DNA of 64,000 nt from Ascidiaceihabitans sp023955215 (GCA_943788345.1 CALSPX010000014.1:21583-85582); one strand, 5' to 3'. Counted from the stretch's first letter, positions 53,607-62,429 are shown. Numbers and translations: made by a program. Notes: generated by a model from the letters alone, not told the origin.

Positions 53607-53960
53607 ATGGCTGGATATTTGACGACGCATGTTTTGGACACGGCGCGTGGTTGCCCTGCACAGGGTCTAAAAATCGAACTGTTCAAGATCGATGGTGCGG
53701 CGCGCACACATCTCAAGACCTTAGTAACAAATGATGATGGTCGCACCGACGGGCAAATTCTACCTGCTGAGGAATTCGAAATAGGGACCTACGAGCTGGT
53801 GTTTCACGCTGGCGGGTACCTTGACGCGATCGGCACGCCACCTGAAGAGCCCCGTTTTCTAGATGTAGTTCCCATTCGTTTTGGTATGTCTGAAGCTGCA
53901 CATTATCACGTACCTTTGTTGCTTTCGCCGTTTGGGTATTCAACATACCGCGGTAGCTAA
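53607..53960 (+). CDS. uraH: 5-hydroxyisourate hydrolase
   Basis: This 117-residue transthyretin-related enzyme hydrolyses 5-hydroxyisourate, the product of urate oxidase, to OHCU. It begins 'MAGYLTTHVLDTARGCPAQG' with the active-site histidine H8, contains 'TNDDGRTDG' with the arginine, and ends with the signature 'LSPFGYSTYRGS', matching the family's C-terminal YRGS. CGAGGAG at 53592-53598 supports the ATG at 53607. The stop overlaps the convergent LysR gene by 4 bases. Confidence 0.96.
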   Translation: MAGYLTTHVLDTARGCPAQGLKIELFKIDGAARTHLKTLVTNDDGRTDGQILPAEEFEIGTYELVFHAGGYLDAIGTPPEEPRFLDVVPIRFGMSEAAHYHVPLLLSPFGYSTYRGS

Positions 53961-54877
53961 ACGTCGTTAGTGGATCCGCGCACTGCCTTTGAAATACGTT
54001 CGATCACAAAATCCATAAACAATCTAGTTTTAGGATCTTGCCGTTTGCGATGTGTAAACAGACAGGCCATTTGAATAGGTGTTGGCGGAGTTTGGCTGGC
54101 AACTGGGATAAGACGCCCAGCATTTAAATGATCCGCTACCTCAAAGATTGGCTTCATCACAATGCCATTCCCACCCAAGGCCCACTCCGTCAGCACATCC
54201 CCATCATCTGATTCATAACGGCCAGTAACACGAAACTTTTTTGCACCCTCATCGGTTTGAAGGCGCCATTCAAATTCTGTGGCACCCGGAAACCGCAAAT
54301 TCAAACATTCATGTTTATCAGCGACCAACTCCGTTCCAGACAAAGGATTCCCGCGCGCTGCGATGTATTTTGGGGATGCACACAAGACGCGTTCCACATC
54401 AGCAATTTTGCGAATGCGTAGGTTGCTATCTTCGGGTTGGCCAAGGAAGAAGGCGAGATCTAGCCCTTCAGTCGTCAAATCAACTTTACGATCCGTAAGA
54501 CGAAGGCGAATTTTCACCTCAGGATATTCAGCGATAAATGCAGGTACTTGCGGTGCGATCAGGCGGCGCCCCACGCCAAAGGGGGCTGCGACATAAAGCG
54601 ACCCTTTTGGGTTATCGGTGATGTTGACCACCTGCGCCTCTGCGCTGTCTACGGATTCCAAAATTTCACAGGCACCACTGTAGAACGCCTTGCCCTGCTC
54701 TGTGGGTGTTAAACTGCGTGTTGTGCGTTGGAACAAGCGAACGCTAAGATGCTCTTCAAGCTGCGAAATGCGTGATGACGTAACAGCAGGCGAAATGCGT
54801 AAATCACGGCCTGCCGCAGACATGCTTCCAAGCTCGTAAACCCTTACAAATGTGCGTATGTTATTCAAATAGGACAT
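53957..54877 (-). CDS. LysR-family transcriptional regulator
   Basis: This 306-residue regulator has an N-terminal winged HTH ('NNIRTFVRVYELGSMSAAGRDLRISPAVTSSRISQLEEHL', in parts, about residues 3-45) and a LysR substrate-binding domain (about 88-295). It is divergent from the urate oxidase gene, so it may control the purine genes; the ligand is unknown. The frame runs upstream to 54916 through a lysine-rich stretch ('MKSSIKKNKS'); the ATG at 54877 gives the usual LysR N-terminus, but the ATG at 54907 is possible because neither has a good ribosome-binding site. Confidence 0.87.
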   Translation of the reverse strand: MSYLNNIRTFVRVYELGSMSAAGRDLRISPAVTSSRISQLEEHLSVRLFQRTTRSLTPTEQGKAFYSGACEILESVDSAEAQVVNITDNPKGSLYVAAPFGVGRRLIAPQVPAFIAEYPEVKIRLRLTDRKVDLTTEGLDLAFFLGQPEDSNLRIRKIADVERVLCASPKYIAARGNPLSGTELVADKHECLNLRFPGATEFEWRLQTDEGAKKFRVTGRYESDDGDVLTEWALGGNGIVMKPIFEVADHLNAGRLIPVASQTPPTPIQMACLFTHRKRQDPKTRLFMDFVIERISKAVRGSTNDV

Positions 54878-54928
54878 TGACTTGTTTTTCTTGATACTGC
54901 TTTTCATTTTGGACAATATCGGAATAAT

Positions 54929-54942
54929 CTAGCCTAGGCTAG
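54929..54942. promoter_or_regulatory. Perfect palindrome in the LysR/puuD promoter region
   Basis: CTAGCCTAGGCTAG is a perfect 14-base palindrome in the divergent gap between the LysR gene and puuD, 36 bases before the puuD ATG. It is a candidate operator for the adjacent regulator. Confidence 0.4.
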
Positions 54943-54977
54943 TGTGCCCAAGACGTTGATTTTGAAGGAGAGCGATC

Positions 54978-56213
54978 ATGTATGATCTGGCAATTTTGTG
55001 GGACTGGATCGCCTTCGTTGTGCGCTGGCTGCATGTCATCACAGCGATGGCGTGGATTGGTGCATCATTCTTCTTTATCGCGCTTGATTTAGGGCTGAAA
55101 GAGGTCCCCGAAATGCCTGATGGTGTTAGCGGTGAAGAGTGGCAAGTTCATGGTGGTGGTTTCTATCATATCCAAAAATACATGGTCGCCCCCAACAATA
55201 TGCCACAGCATTTAATCTGGCATAAATGGCAAAGTTATTTCACATGGTTGTCAGGCGCGGCTTTGTTGATGATCGTCTATTGGGCGGGTGGTGAGCTATT
55301 CTTGCTGGATCCAACCAAAGCTGATTTGACCCTATTTCAGGGCATTTTGATTTCTGGCGGTTCACTGACGATTGGTTGGATTTGCTATGACTTCATGTGC
55401 AAATCCAAACTAGGCGAACATCCAACGCTTCTAATGCTTTTGCTCTTTGTGATCCTCATCGCGATGTCTTGGGGATACAACGAAATATTCACTGGCCGTG
55501 CAGCATTGCTGCACTTGGGTGCATTTACTGCCACCATCATGACGGCCAATGTCTTTTTCATCATCATGCCGAACCAGCGGGTTGTGGTGAAAGATTTACA
55601 AGAAGGACGTACACCTGACGCCAAATACGGCAAGATCGCAAAGCTACGTTCAACCCATAACAACTACCTCACATTGCCTGTCATCTTCCTGATGCTTAGC
55701 AATCACTATCCGCTGTCTTTTGGAACGGAATACAGCTGGGTTATCGCAAGCCTTGTGTTCCTAACGGGTGTAACGATCCGCCACTACTTCAACACCATGC
55801 ACGCGACCGGCAAAGGCCCGCATTGGACATGGGGCGTAACGATCATGTTGATGTTGATCATCGCGTGGCTTTCAACCGCTGGCCCAACTGAAACCGTAGA
55901 AGAGGCAGAGTTGCGCCCACTCACAGCTGTGGAACAACAATACGCGTCCGCGGATGGGTTTGAGGCGGCATACGACACCGTCCTTGGCAACTGCTCCATG
56001 TGCCACGCCCGCGAACCGTTTTGGAACAACATGCAATGGGCACCCAAAGGCGTCTATCTTGAGACTCAGGCAGACGTGGCGCGTTATGCTGACCAAATCT
56101 ATTTGCACGCTGGTCTAAGCCGCGCAATGCCACCACCCAACGCAATTCAAATGTCTGATGAAGCACGCGCGACAATCGTGGCATGGATACGCGAAGTCCG
56201 CACAGGAAGCTGA
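54978..56213 (+). CDS. puuD: Membrane-bound urate oxidase with cytochrome c domain
   Basis: This 411-residue protein is PuuD, an integral-membrane urate oxidase that passes electrons to a cytochrome c rather than making hydrogen peroxide. Eight or nine membrane segments occupy residues 10-310 ('VRWLHVITAMAWIGASFFFI' at the start). The C-terminal domain holds a heme c motif 'CSMCHA' (about 341-346) with a distal methionine in 'LSRAMPPPNAIQMSD'. It starts the urate pathway continued by uraH, puuE-uraD, the ureidoglycine aminohydrolase and allA. GGAG at 54967-54970 precedes the ATG. Confidence 0.94.
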   Translation: MYDLAILWDWIAFVVRWLHVITAMAWIGASFFFIALDLGLKEVPEMPDGVSGEEWQVHGGGFYHIQKYMVAPNNMPQHLIWHKWQSYFTWLSGAALLMIVYWAGGELFLLDPTKADLTLFQGILISGGSLTIGWICYDFMCKSKLGEHPTLLMLLLFVILIAMSWGYNEIFTGRAALLHLGAFTATIMTANVFFIIMPNQRVVVKDLQEGRTPDAKYGKIAKLRSTHNNYLTLPVIFLMLSNHYPLSFGTEYSWVIASLVFLTGVTIRHYFNTMHATGKGPHWTWGVTIMLMLIIAWLSTAGPTETVEEAELRPLTAVEQQYASADGFEAAYDTVLGNCSMCHAREPFWNNMQWAPKGVYLETQADVARYADQIYLHAGLSRAMPPPNAIQMSDEARATIVAWIREVRTGS

Positions 56214-56246
56214 CCCAAGCCGCAAGCACGACTCAGGTCCATTTAC

Positions 56247-57449
56247 TTAGCCCACGACGTTGAAGTCAGGCCCATACGGATAACCCGTAATGTTGTCGTT
56301 TCCGTCCTCGGTGATCACCAAGATATCATGTTCACGATACCCCCCTGCACCCGGTTGCCCTTCGGCAATCGTCAACATCGGCTCCATGGAAATGACCATG
56401 CCCGCCTCTAGAACCGTGTCTACATCTTCACGAAGTTCCAGCCCTGCTTCACGCCCATAATAGTGGGACAAAACACCAAACGAGTGACCGTAGCCAAAGG
56501 TGCGATACTGCAATAGATCGCGTTCTGCGAAGAACGTGTTGATTTTATCCGTCACCTCGGCACAACTCACACCCGGTTTCAGCAGGCTCATCCCATACTC
56601 ATGGGCCGCGACATTTGCTTCCCAAATCTTGAGCGACGCAGGATCGACTTCTTGCACGAACAACGTCCGTTCAAGGGCTGTGTAGTATCCCGAAATCATC
56701 GGGAATGTGTTCAAGCTTAGGATGTCCCCGCGCTCCAATGCGCGACTTGTGACTGGATTGTGGGCACCGTCAGTGTTGATCCCTGATTGGAACCAAACCC
56801 ATGTGTCGCGATATTCTGCATCTGGGAACCGCTTGGCAATTTCCAGCTCCATTGCATCACGTCCAGCCATTGCAACATCAATTTCGCGCACGCCCGCTTT
56901 GATCGCATCACGGATTGCGTATCCGCCAACATCAGCCGTTTGAGCACCTGCACGGATCAATTCAATCTCGGCCGTGGACTTGTGCATACGGTGCAGCATC
57001 GTTGTCGGGGCAATATCGATCTTTGTTTTCGGGGCAAGGAACTCATCCATCAGACCCATTTGATAGATAGTAAGATGATCAGCTTCATACCCAATCGTTT
57101 TGCCAGAACCGGTTACGGATAGAACCGCGCGCCAGTAGTTGTTGCGCTCCCAATCGGTGAACGTGATGTTATCACCGTGACTTCGCCGCCATGGTTGCGC
57201 GGCATCAATGCCTGCACTGAATGTAACGTTGTCTGTGGCTGTCACGACCAACCCATAAGGGCGGCCAAAGGCACAGTATAAAAACCCAGAATAATAAGCG
57301 ACATTGTGCATCGAGGTTAACACACAAGCATCAATACCCTTTTCAGCCATGCTCGCGCGCAATTTGGCCAAACGGGCCTCATACTCATCAGCAGTGAATG
57401 GGAGGGCCTTTTGGCCTTGGTGGAAACGGTAGTGTTGTGGACGTTCCAT
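56247..57449 (-). CDS. Creatinase (creatine amidinohydrolase)
   Basis: Creatinase hydrolyses creatine to sarcosine and urea. The 400-residue M24 pita-bread-fold protein matches the Pseudomonas enzyme along its length: 'YYSGFLYCAFGRPYGLVVT' contains the substrate residues F61 and R63, 'WFQSGINTDGAHNPVT' the catalytic-type histidine H230, 'YYTALERTLF' E260, and 'GAGGYREHDIL' E373. Metal ligands of true aminopeptidases are not needed in this group. Two in-frame ATGs precede; AAGGAG at 57458-57463 fits the ATG at 57449 best. It stands next to urate-degrading genes, and urea is a common product. A structured segment lies in its upstream region. Confidence 0.9.
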   Translation of the reverse strand: MERPQHYRFHQGQKALPFTADEYEARLAKLRASMAEKGIDACVLTSMHNVAYYSGFLYCAFGRPYGLVVTATDNVTFSAGIDAAQPWRRSHGDNITFTDWERNNYWRAVLSVTGSGKTIGYEADHLTIYQMGLMDEFLAPKTKIDIAPTTMLHRMHKSTAEIELIRAGAQTADVGGYAIRDAIKAGVREIDVAMAGRDAMELEIAKRFPDAEYRDTWVWFQSGINTDGAHNPVTSRALERGDILSLNTFPMISGYYTALERTLFVQEVDPASLKIWEANVAAHEYGMSLLKPGVSCAEVTDKINTFFAERDLLQYRTFGYGHSFGVLSHYYGREAGLELREDVDTVLEAGMVISMEPMLTIAEGQPGAGGYREHDILVITEDGNDNITGYPYGPDFNVVG

Positions 57450-57469
57450 CAACATAACTCCTTCTTTAC

Positions 57470-57612
57470 GGCTTGGCGCTGCAGACGAAGAAGGGGCGTG
57501 AACCATCCCTCACCGCGGCAACGGCAAAGCAAAGTCCCGGCGTTCAGGATGGTGAAACGGGAATACGCAAAACTGCGAGCGACGCCATCGCTAACCCGTT
57601 GCGTCTAATTGG
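57470..57612. ncRNA. Structured intergenic element of unknown strand and function
   Basis: Gene-free sequence between creatinase and the FAH gene contains nested complementarity. On the plus strand AACGGG (57556-57561) pairs with CCCGTT (57595-57600), enclosing CGCA/TGCG (57566-57569, 57574-57577) and AGCG/CGCT (57578-57581, 57589-57592): a three-way junction. Just before it ACCATCC (57502-57508) pairs with GGATGGT (57547-57553). The plus-strand 'TGAAACGGGAA' after a stem recalls the core of cobalamin riboswitches, but the rest of that consensus is missing and no plus-strand gene follows closely. On the minus strand it would be the creatinase leader. Infernal/Rfam was not available. Confidence 0.35.
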
Positions 57613-57656
57613 CGTAAAACAACATCAGTTGGCAAGAAAAATCTCACCAACTGATG
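57613..57656 (-). terminator. Intrinsic terminator after the FAH-family gene
   Basis: Perfect ten-base arms CATCAGTTGG (57623-57632) and CCAACTGATG (57647-57656) form a hairpin; on the minus strand it is followed by TTGTTTTAC. It lies 9 bases after the stop of the FAH-family gene and should separate it from creatinase. Confidence 0.75.
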
Positions 57657-57664
57657 AATAGGAA

Positions 57665-58513
57665 TTAGGCATCTTGATCGACGGTTTGTAGCTGTTGACC
57701 AAGGCCATCAATAGTTAGGGACATCACATCCCCCTTCTTGAGGTAAATCGGCTCAGGCTTCATTCCCATCGCCACACCCGGAGGGGTGCCAGTTGTAATC
57801 ACATCACCTGGATGCAGGGTCATCAAGGTGGACAGATGCTCGATAATTTCAGCAACGGAAAAGATCATCGTACTGGTGTTGCCCGTCTGCATCCGCTTCC
57901 CGTTCACGTCGAGAGACATGTCTAGATTTTGAGGATCAGCCACCTCGTCACGCGTCACAAGCCATGGGCCCGTTGGCCCAAATGTGTCGCAAGATTTCCC
58001 TTTCGTCCACTGCCCTGTCAATTGCGTTTGGAAGTGCCGTTCAGACACATCGTTAACGACGCAATACCCCGCAACATAGTCTAATGCGTCCGCTTTAGAG
58101 ACGTATTTTGCCGTCTTACCAATAATTACACCCAGCTCAACTTCCCAATCTGTATGCGTTGATCCGCGCGGCATAACCACGTCATCATAGGCCCCCACAA
58201 TGGCAGAATTTGCTTTGAAAAAGAGAATAGGGTGTTCTGGAATGGCGGCACCGGTTTCGGCCGCATGATCAGAATAATTCAGCCCAATGCATAGAAATTT
58301 ACCAATATTCCCGACGCAGGCACCAATGCGCGGCGAACCATCAACGATAGGCAACGTACTGTGATCAATCGCACGCAACGCAGCGATGCTATCATCGCCC
58401 AACATATCACCATTGATGTCAGCCACATGATCCGACAGATCGCGCAACAAGCCTGCATTATCAATCAATCCGGGTTTTTCCGCGCCGATCGCGCCGTAAC
58501 GTACAAGTCTCAT
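57665..58513 (-). CDS. Fumarylacetoacetate hydrolase family protein (282 aa)
   Basis: This 282-residue protein has an N-terminal FAH-family cap (about 1-65) and the catalytic FAH domain (70-275), with 'FLCIGLNYSDHAAETG', 'FKANSAIVGAYDDVVMP', the metal-binding 'DWEVELGVIIGK', 'YCVVNDVSERHFQ' and 'ITTGTPPGVAMGMKP'. Members act on 2-oxo acids or acylpyruvates; some have been labelled ureidoglycolate lyase by homology, but allA is present here. The real substrate is unknown. It is divergent from a second FAH gene. Confidence 0.85.
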   Translation of the reverse strand: MRLVRYGAIGAEKPGLIDNAGLLRDLSDHVADINGDMLGDDSIAALRAIDHSTLPIVDGSPRIGACVGNIGKFLCIGLNYSDHAAETGAAIPEHPILFFKANSAIVGAYDDVVMPRGSTHTDWEVELGVIIGKTAKYVSKADALDYVAGYCVVNDVSERHFQTQLTGQWTKGKSCDTFGPTGPWLVTRDEVADPQNLDMSLDVNGKRMQTGNTSTMIFSVAEIIEHLSTLMTLHPGDVITTGTPPGVAMGMKPEPIYLKKGDVMSLTIDGLGQQLQTVDQDA

Positions 58514-58657
58514 TTGGGTGCCATCCTTTGATCACAGCAATTTCTTGCCAGTTTACAGATCAATTTCAAACGCACCAGTGGCGATCACTGTAATATCCCC
58601 ATTCCCTGTGCTGCATAGTTCTGCGAAGTTGAACAAAATCGAGTTAAAGGATCACTC

Positions 58658-59341
58658 ATGAGCTACGTTATCCCCCCTGCCCCACAAGCCAGCCTAACTG
58701 TTACAAATTCATCTGATCGTTTCCCAGTGCGCCGCATTTTTTGTGTGGGCCGTAACTATGAGGAACACGTGGTAGAGATGGGAAATGACACCCGTGAGGC
58801 ACCGTTCTTTTTCACAAAACCTGCAGATGCCGTGATGGATAGTCCCTGCACCATACCCTATCCGACCCTCACCAATAATCTTCACCACGAAATAGAACTG
58901 GTAATAGCCATCGGCAAAGGCGGTTCAAACATTGCCCCCGAACACGTGCAGAGCCACATATGGGGCGCTGGCGTAGGCATCGACATGACACGCCGCGACG
59001 TTCAGCAACAAGCCAAAGACAAACGCCGCCCTTGGGATATGTCGAAAGGGTTCGATCATTCCGCACCTATCTCTGCATTGGTTCCTCTGGCGGATGTACC
59101 CAGCTTAACAGAAGGTCGTATCTGGCTGTCTGTGAATGGTGAACCACGTCAAACAGGGGATATCGGTGATATGATATGGACCGTGGATGAGCACATCGCA
59201 GCCTTATCCCAAGCGGTTCGGCTGGAAGCTGGCGACATTATAATGACAGGCACACCCGCAGGTGTGGGCGCTGTTGTACGTGGTGACGTGATGACCGGTG
59301 GCGTTGATGGTATTGGTGAAATTAAGGTAACGGTGGCCTAA
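58658..59341 (+). CDS. FAH-family hydrolase, fumarylpyruvate-hydrolase-like (227 aa)
   Basis: This 227-residue short-form FAH protein has 'IFCVGRNYEEHVVEMG', 'FFFTKPADAVMD', metal ligands in 'HHEIELVIAIGKGG', 'GVGIDMTRRDVQQQAKDK', 'FDHSAPISALVPL' and 'IIMTGTPAGVGAVVRGD'. The length and 'RPWDMSKGFDHSAP' resemble fumarylpyruvate/acylpyruvate hydrolases of the gentisate route, but no gentisate dioxygenase is nearby. AAAGGA at 58647-58652 supports the ATG. It converges on glpK with 4 bases overlap. Confidence 0.86.
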   Translation: MSYVIPPAPQASLTVTNSSDRFPVRRIFCVGRNYEEHVVEMGNDTREAPFFFTKPADAVMDSPCTIPYPTLTNNLHHEIELVIAIGKGGSNIAPEHVQSHIWGAGVGIDMTRRDVQQQAKDKRRPWDMSKGFDHSAPISALVPLADVPSLTEGRIWLSVNGEPRQTGDIGDMIWTVDEHIAALSQAVRLEAGDIIMTGTPAGVGAVVRGDVMTGGVDGIGEIKVTVA

Positions 59342-60816
59342 ACCATCATCGTTGCGTTCACGCAGCGTTTCCAGCGTTCATACAGATTAGACCGTTCATC
59401 CTCAGACAATCCGGGTTTAAACTGCTTTTCGCAGGCCCATAGTTCTGCAAAGCCTTTGGCATCAGGGTAAACGCCTGCACGCATCCCTGCCAACCATGCC
59501 GCACCCAGCGCTGTTGTTTCGACCCCTGCTGGCCGATCAACAGGCGCGCCTAACATGTCAGACAGAAACTGCATCGCCCAATCATTTGCGCTAAGGCCCC
59601 CATCCACACGAAGGGTCGATTGATCTGCATTAGGCCAGTCGGACAACATCGCCTCGGACAAATCACGTGTTTGAAAACCAATGCTTTCCAGCGCTGCACG
59701 TGCGAAATCAGCGGGGCCACTGTCGCGCGTCAGCCCATAGACTGCGCCGCGGCAATCAGCGTTCCAATAGGGCGCGCCAAGGCCGGTAAACGCCGGCACG
59801 ATGGTCACTTCTCCACTGCCCTGCTCGGCCAGTTCTTGGGTCTCGCGCGCATGCGAAATCATCTGCGCTCCGTCACGCAGCCATTGCACCACCGCACCTG
59901 CAATAAAGATCGACCCCTCAAGCGCATAGGTCGGGACACCATCCAGCTGATAGGCGATGGTGGTCAGCATTTTATTCTTAGATGGCACCGCATCCGCACC
60001 GGTGTTCAACAAGGCAAAGCAGCCCGTGCCATAGGTGGACTTCATCATCCCAGGTTCAAAACACGCCTGCCCAATGGTGGCGGCCTGCTGATCGCCCGCA
60101 ACGCCCAAGATCGGCACTGCGGCCCCCAAATGTGACGCATCCGCGATCCCAAAGTCGGCCGCGCAGTCCAACACCTGCGGAAGCATCGCAGGGGGCACGT
60201 CAAGGAGCGCACACATCTCACCACTCCATTGCCCTGCGTGAATGTCATACATCATCGTACGGGCCGCGTTTGTGGCGTCTGTGACGTGTGAGGCCCCATT
60301 GGTCAGCCGCCAGATCAGGAAGCTGTCCATGGTGCCAAACAGCAACTTGCCTTCAGCGGCGCGTTCCCGCGATCCCTCGTGTTGGTCCAGCAGCCATTTC
60401 ACCTTGGTTCCACTGAAGTACGGGTCAGGCAAAAGGCCGGTGATCTTGGCGATGGTGTCGCCGTGACCCTGCGCTTTTAACTCATCACAAAACGGGGCCG
60501 TACGGCGGTCTTGCCAGACGATTGCCTTGTGCAGCGCCCTACCCGTCTCAGCGTCCCAAATCACGGTTGTTTCGCGTTGGTTGGTGATCCCGATCGCGGC
60601 CAAATCGCTGGCGGTGATCTGTGCCTTTTCCAATGCGGCGCGACAGGTCTTAAGAACGGATTCCCAAATTTCTTCAACGTCATGTTCAACCCAACCAGAG
60701 GCCGGAAAGAACTGTTCAAATTCTTGTTGGTCCGAGGCGACAGGCTGCATGTCAGCGTCAAAGACAATCGCGCGCGAGGATGTGGTGCCCTGATCAATCG
60801 CCAATATATAGGTCAT
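59338..60816 (-). CDS. glpK: Glycerol kinase
   Basis: GlpK phosphorylates glycerol to glycerol 3-phosphate. The 492-residue FGGY-family kinase starts 'MTYILAIDQGTTSSRAIVFD' and has 'ITNQRETTVIWDAETG', 'GTKVKWLLDQ', 'GVAGDQQAATIGQACF', 'YGTGCFALLNTG' and 'VDGGLSANDWAMQFLSDML'. The open frame extends upstream into glpD, but the ATG at 60816 is the natural start and overlaps the glpD stop (ATGA). The usual facilitator or glpR regulator is not in the window. Confidence 0.96.
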   Translation of the reverse strand: MTYILAIDQGTTSSRAIVFDADMQPVASDQQEFEQFFPASGWVEHDVEEIWESVLKTCRAALEKAQITASDLAAIGITNQRETTVIWDAETGRALHKAIVWQDRRTAPFCDELKAQGHGDTIAKITGLLPDPYFSGTKVKWLLDQHEGSRERAAEGKLLFGTMDSFLIWRLTNGASHVTDATNAARTMMYDIHAGQWSGEMCALLDVPPAMLPQVLDCAADFGIADASHLGAAVPILGVAGDQQAATIGQACFEPGMMKSTYGTGCFALLNTGADAVPSKNKMLTTIAYQLDGVPTYALEGSIFIAGAVVQWLRDGAQMISHARETQELAEQGSGEVTIVPAFTGLGAPYWNADCRGAVYGLTRDSGPADFARAALESIGFQTRDLSEAMLSDWPNADQSTLRVDGGLSANDWAMQFLSDMLGAPVDRPAGVETTALGAAWLAGMRAGVYPDAKGFAELWACEKQFKPGLSEDERSNLYERWKRCVNATMMV

Positions 60817-62348
60817 AGTGGCTGCCCTTCTTTTGCCATCCAAGTGTCGATGGCTTTGATCTGTTTTGCGGCTAGGCGCAGGCCCAGCTTTGTACGGCGC
60901 CATACAGCATCCTCAGCCGTTTGCGCGTACTCGCGAGTCATCATCCATGTTAGTTCTGCCGCAGTTAAGGTAGCCCCAAAGTCCTTACCCAAGTCCTTGG
61001 CCACCATTGCATCGCCAAGCCATTCACGCGCCTCAGTGCCATAGGCCCGAACCAAACGACTTGCCCATCTTTGATCCAAAAACGCATAATCTGTGAGTAA
61101 CCCGTCGATCAAATCCTGAACACCATCAACAGGAAAATCCCCTCCAGGCAATGGAACTTCGGCCGTCCAATCCTCACCCAACTCAAGCTTTTCCAACGCC
61201 TTCTGCGCCAGCTTGCGATAGGTTGTGATCTTACCACCAAAGATGCTGAGCAATGGCGCGCCATTGGTATCCAGATCTAAAATATAGTCGCGCGTTGCCG
61301 CCGTTGCAGATGCAGCACCGTCATTATAAAGTGGACGCACACCAGAATAGGTCCAAACCACATCTTCAGGCGTCACAGGCTTCTTGAAATATTCAGAGGC
61401 AAAGTTACAAAGATAATCACGTTCAATATCTGAGATTGCAGGCTTCGTATCGGGATCATGATGCTCTGCGTCTGTGGTGCCGATCAGCGTGTAATCCTGC
61501 TCATAGGGAATGGCGAAGGTTATGCGCCCGTCGGTGCCTTGGAAAAAGTAGCATTTGTCATGGTCGTACAAGCGTTTGGTCACAATATGACTGCCACGCA
61601 CCAACCGAATACCCGCACTGCTGTTTTGACGCAAAACGCCTGACAAAATATCAACGACCCACGGGCCGCCAGCGTTGACCAGATTGCGGGCGGTGAAATA
61701 CCCCTGCTCTGTTTCGATATGCCAAAGGTCGCCTTTGCGCTGTGCCGATGTTACCCGGCAACGGGGCAATATCTGTGCGCCACGTGCTTCCGCATCGCGT
61801 GCGTTCAGCATGACAAGGCGTGAATCTTCGACCCAGCAATCTGAATATTCATACGCCATTTCAAAGCGGTCTTGCAGTGGTGTACCTTCAGGGCCAACTC
61901 TAAGATCTAGGGTTTCGGTTGCTGGCAAAATATCACGCCCGCCCAAATGGTCGTACATGAAAAGACCCAAGCGGATCAGCCATGCGGGACGCCGCCCCTT
62001 CATCCAGGGCATCACCCAGGTCAACAAACGTGAGGTTGGGGTTTCACTGTCGAACCGCATGTCTTCGCTGTAAGGCAATACAAACCGCATCGGCCAAGAA
62101 ATATGCGGCATCGCTTTTAGCAGCACTTCACGTTCTTTAAGCGCAGACTTAACAAGGCCGAATTCAAAGAATTCTAGATACCGCAAACCACCGTGAAACA
62201 GTTTTGTTGACGCCGAAGATGTTGCACCACCCAAATCACCCATTTCGGCCAGTGCAACACTTAGACCACGGCCCGCCGCATCCCGCGCTATCCCGCAACC
62301 ATTGATGCCGCCGCCGATGATAAATACGTCTAAGGGCTGCTTTTCCAT
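60813..62348 (-). CDS. glpD: Aerobic glycerol-3-phosphate dehydrogenase
   Basis: GlpD is the FAD-dependent membrane-associated enzyme that oxidises glycerol 3-phosphate to dihydroxyacetone phosphate and passes electrons to quinone. The 511-residue protein has 'VFIIGGGINGCGIARDAAGR', 'SSASTKLFHGGLRYLEFFEF', 'GVRPLYNDGAA' and 'LLSIFGGKITTYRKLAQKAL'. The start may be the ATG at 62348 or a GTG at 62357. It is in an operon with glpK. Confidence 0.95.
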   Translation of the reverse strand: MEKQPLDVFIIGGGINGCGIARDAAGRGLSVALAEMGDLGGATSSASTKLFHGGLRYLEFFEFGLVKSALKEREVLLKAMPHISWPMRFVLPYSEDMRFDSETPTSRLLTWVMPWMKGRRPAWLIRLGLFMYDHLGGRDILPATETLDLRVGPEGTPLQDRFEMAYEYSDCWVEDSRLVMLNARDAEARGAQILPRCRVTSAQRKGDLWHIETEQGYFTARNLVNAGGPWVVDILSGVLRQNSSAGIRLVRGSHIVTKRLYDHDKCYFFQGTDGRITFAIPYEQDYTLIGTTDAEHHDPDTKPAISDIERDYLCNFASEYFKKPVTPEDVVWTYSGVRPLYNDGAASATAATRDYILDLDTNGAPLLSIFGGKITTYRKLAQKALEKLELGEDWTAEVPLPGGDFPVDGVQDLIDGLLTDYAFLDQRWASRLVRAYGTEAREWLGDAMVAKDLGKDFGATLTAAELTWMMTREYAQTAEDAVWRRTKLGLRLAAKQIKAIDTWMAKEGQPL

Positions 62349-62429
62349 ACGATCCACTATCTTTTTAAGGTCAGCACAATCAACCAGTGGTCGCGCTAAT
62401 TTGCAAGGGTAACACGGGTAAACCGTAGG

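Noticed and set aside
57540..57612. Cobalamin riboswitch on the plus strand
   Set aside because: Only the 'TGAAACGGGAA' core piece after a stem fits; the L5 GGTG..CC loop and the CCCGC-ACTGT box are absent, and no gene follows on that strand within 1 kb. Reported only as a structured element.
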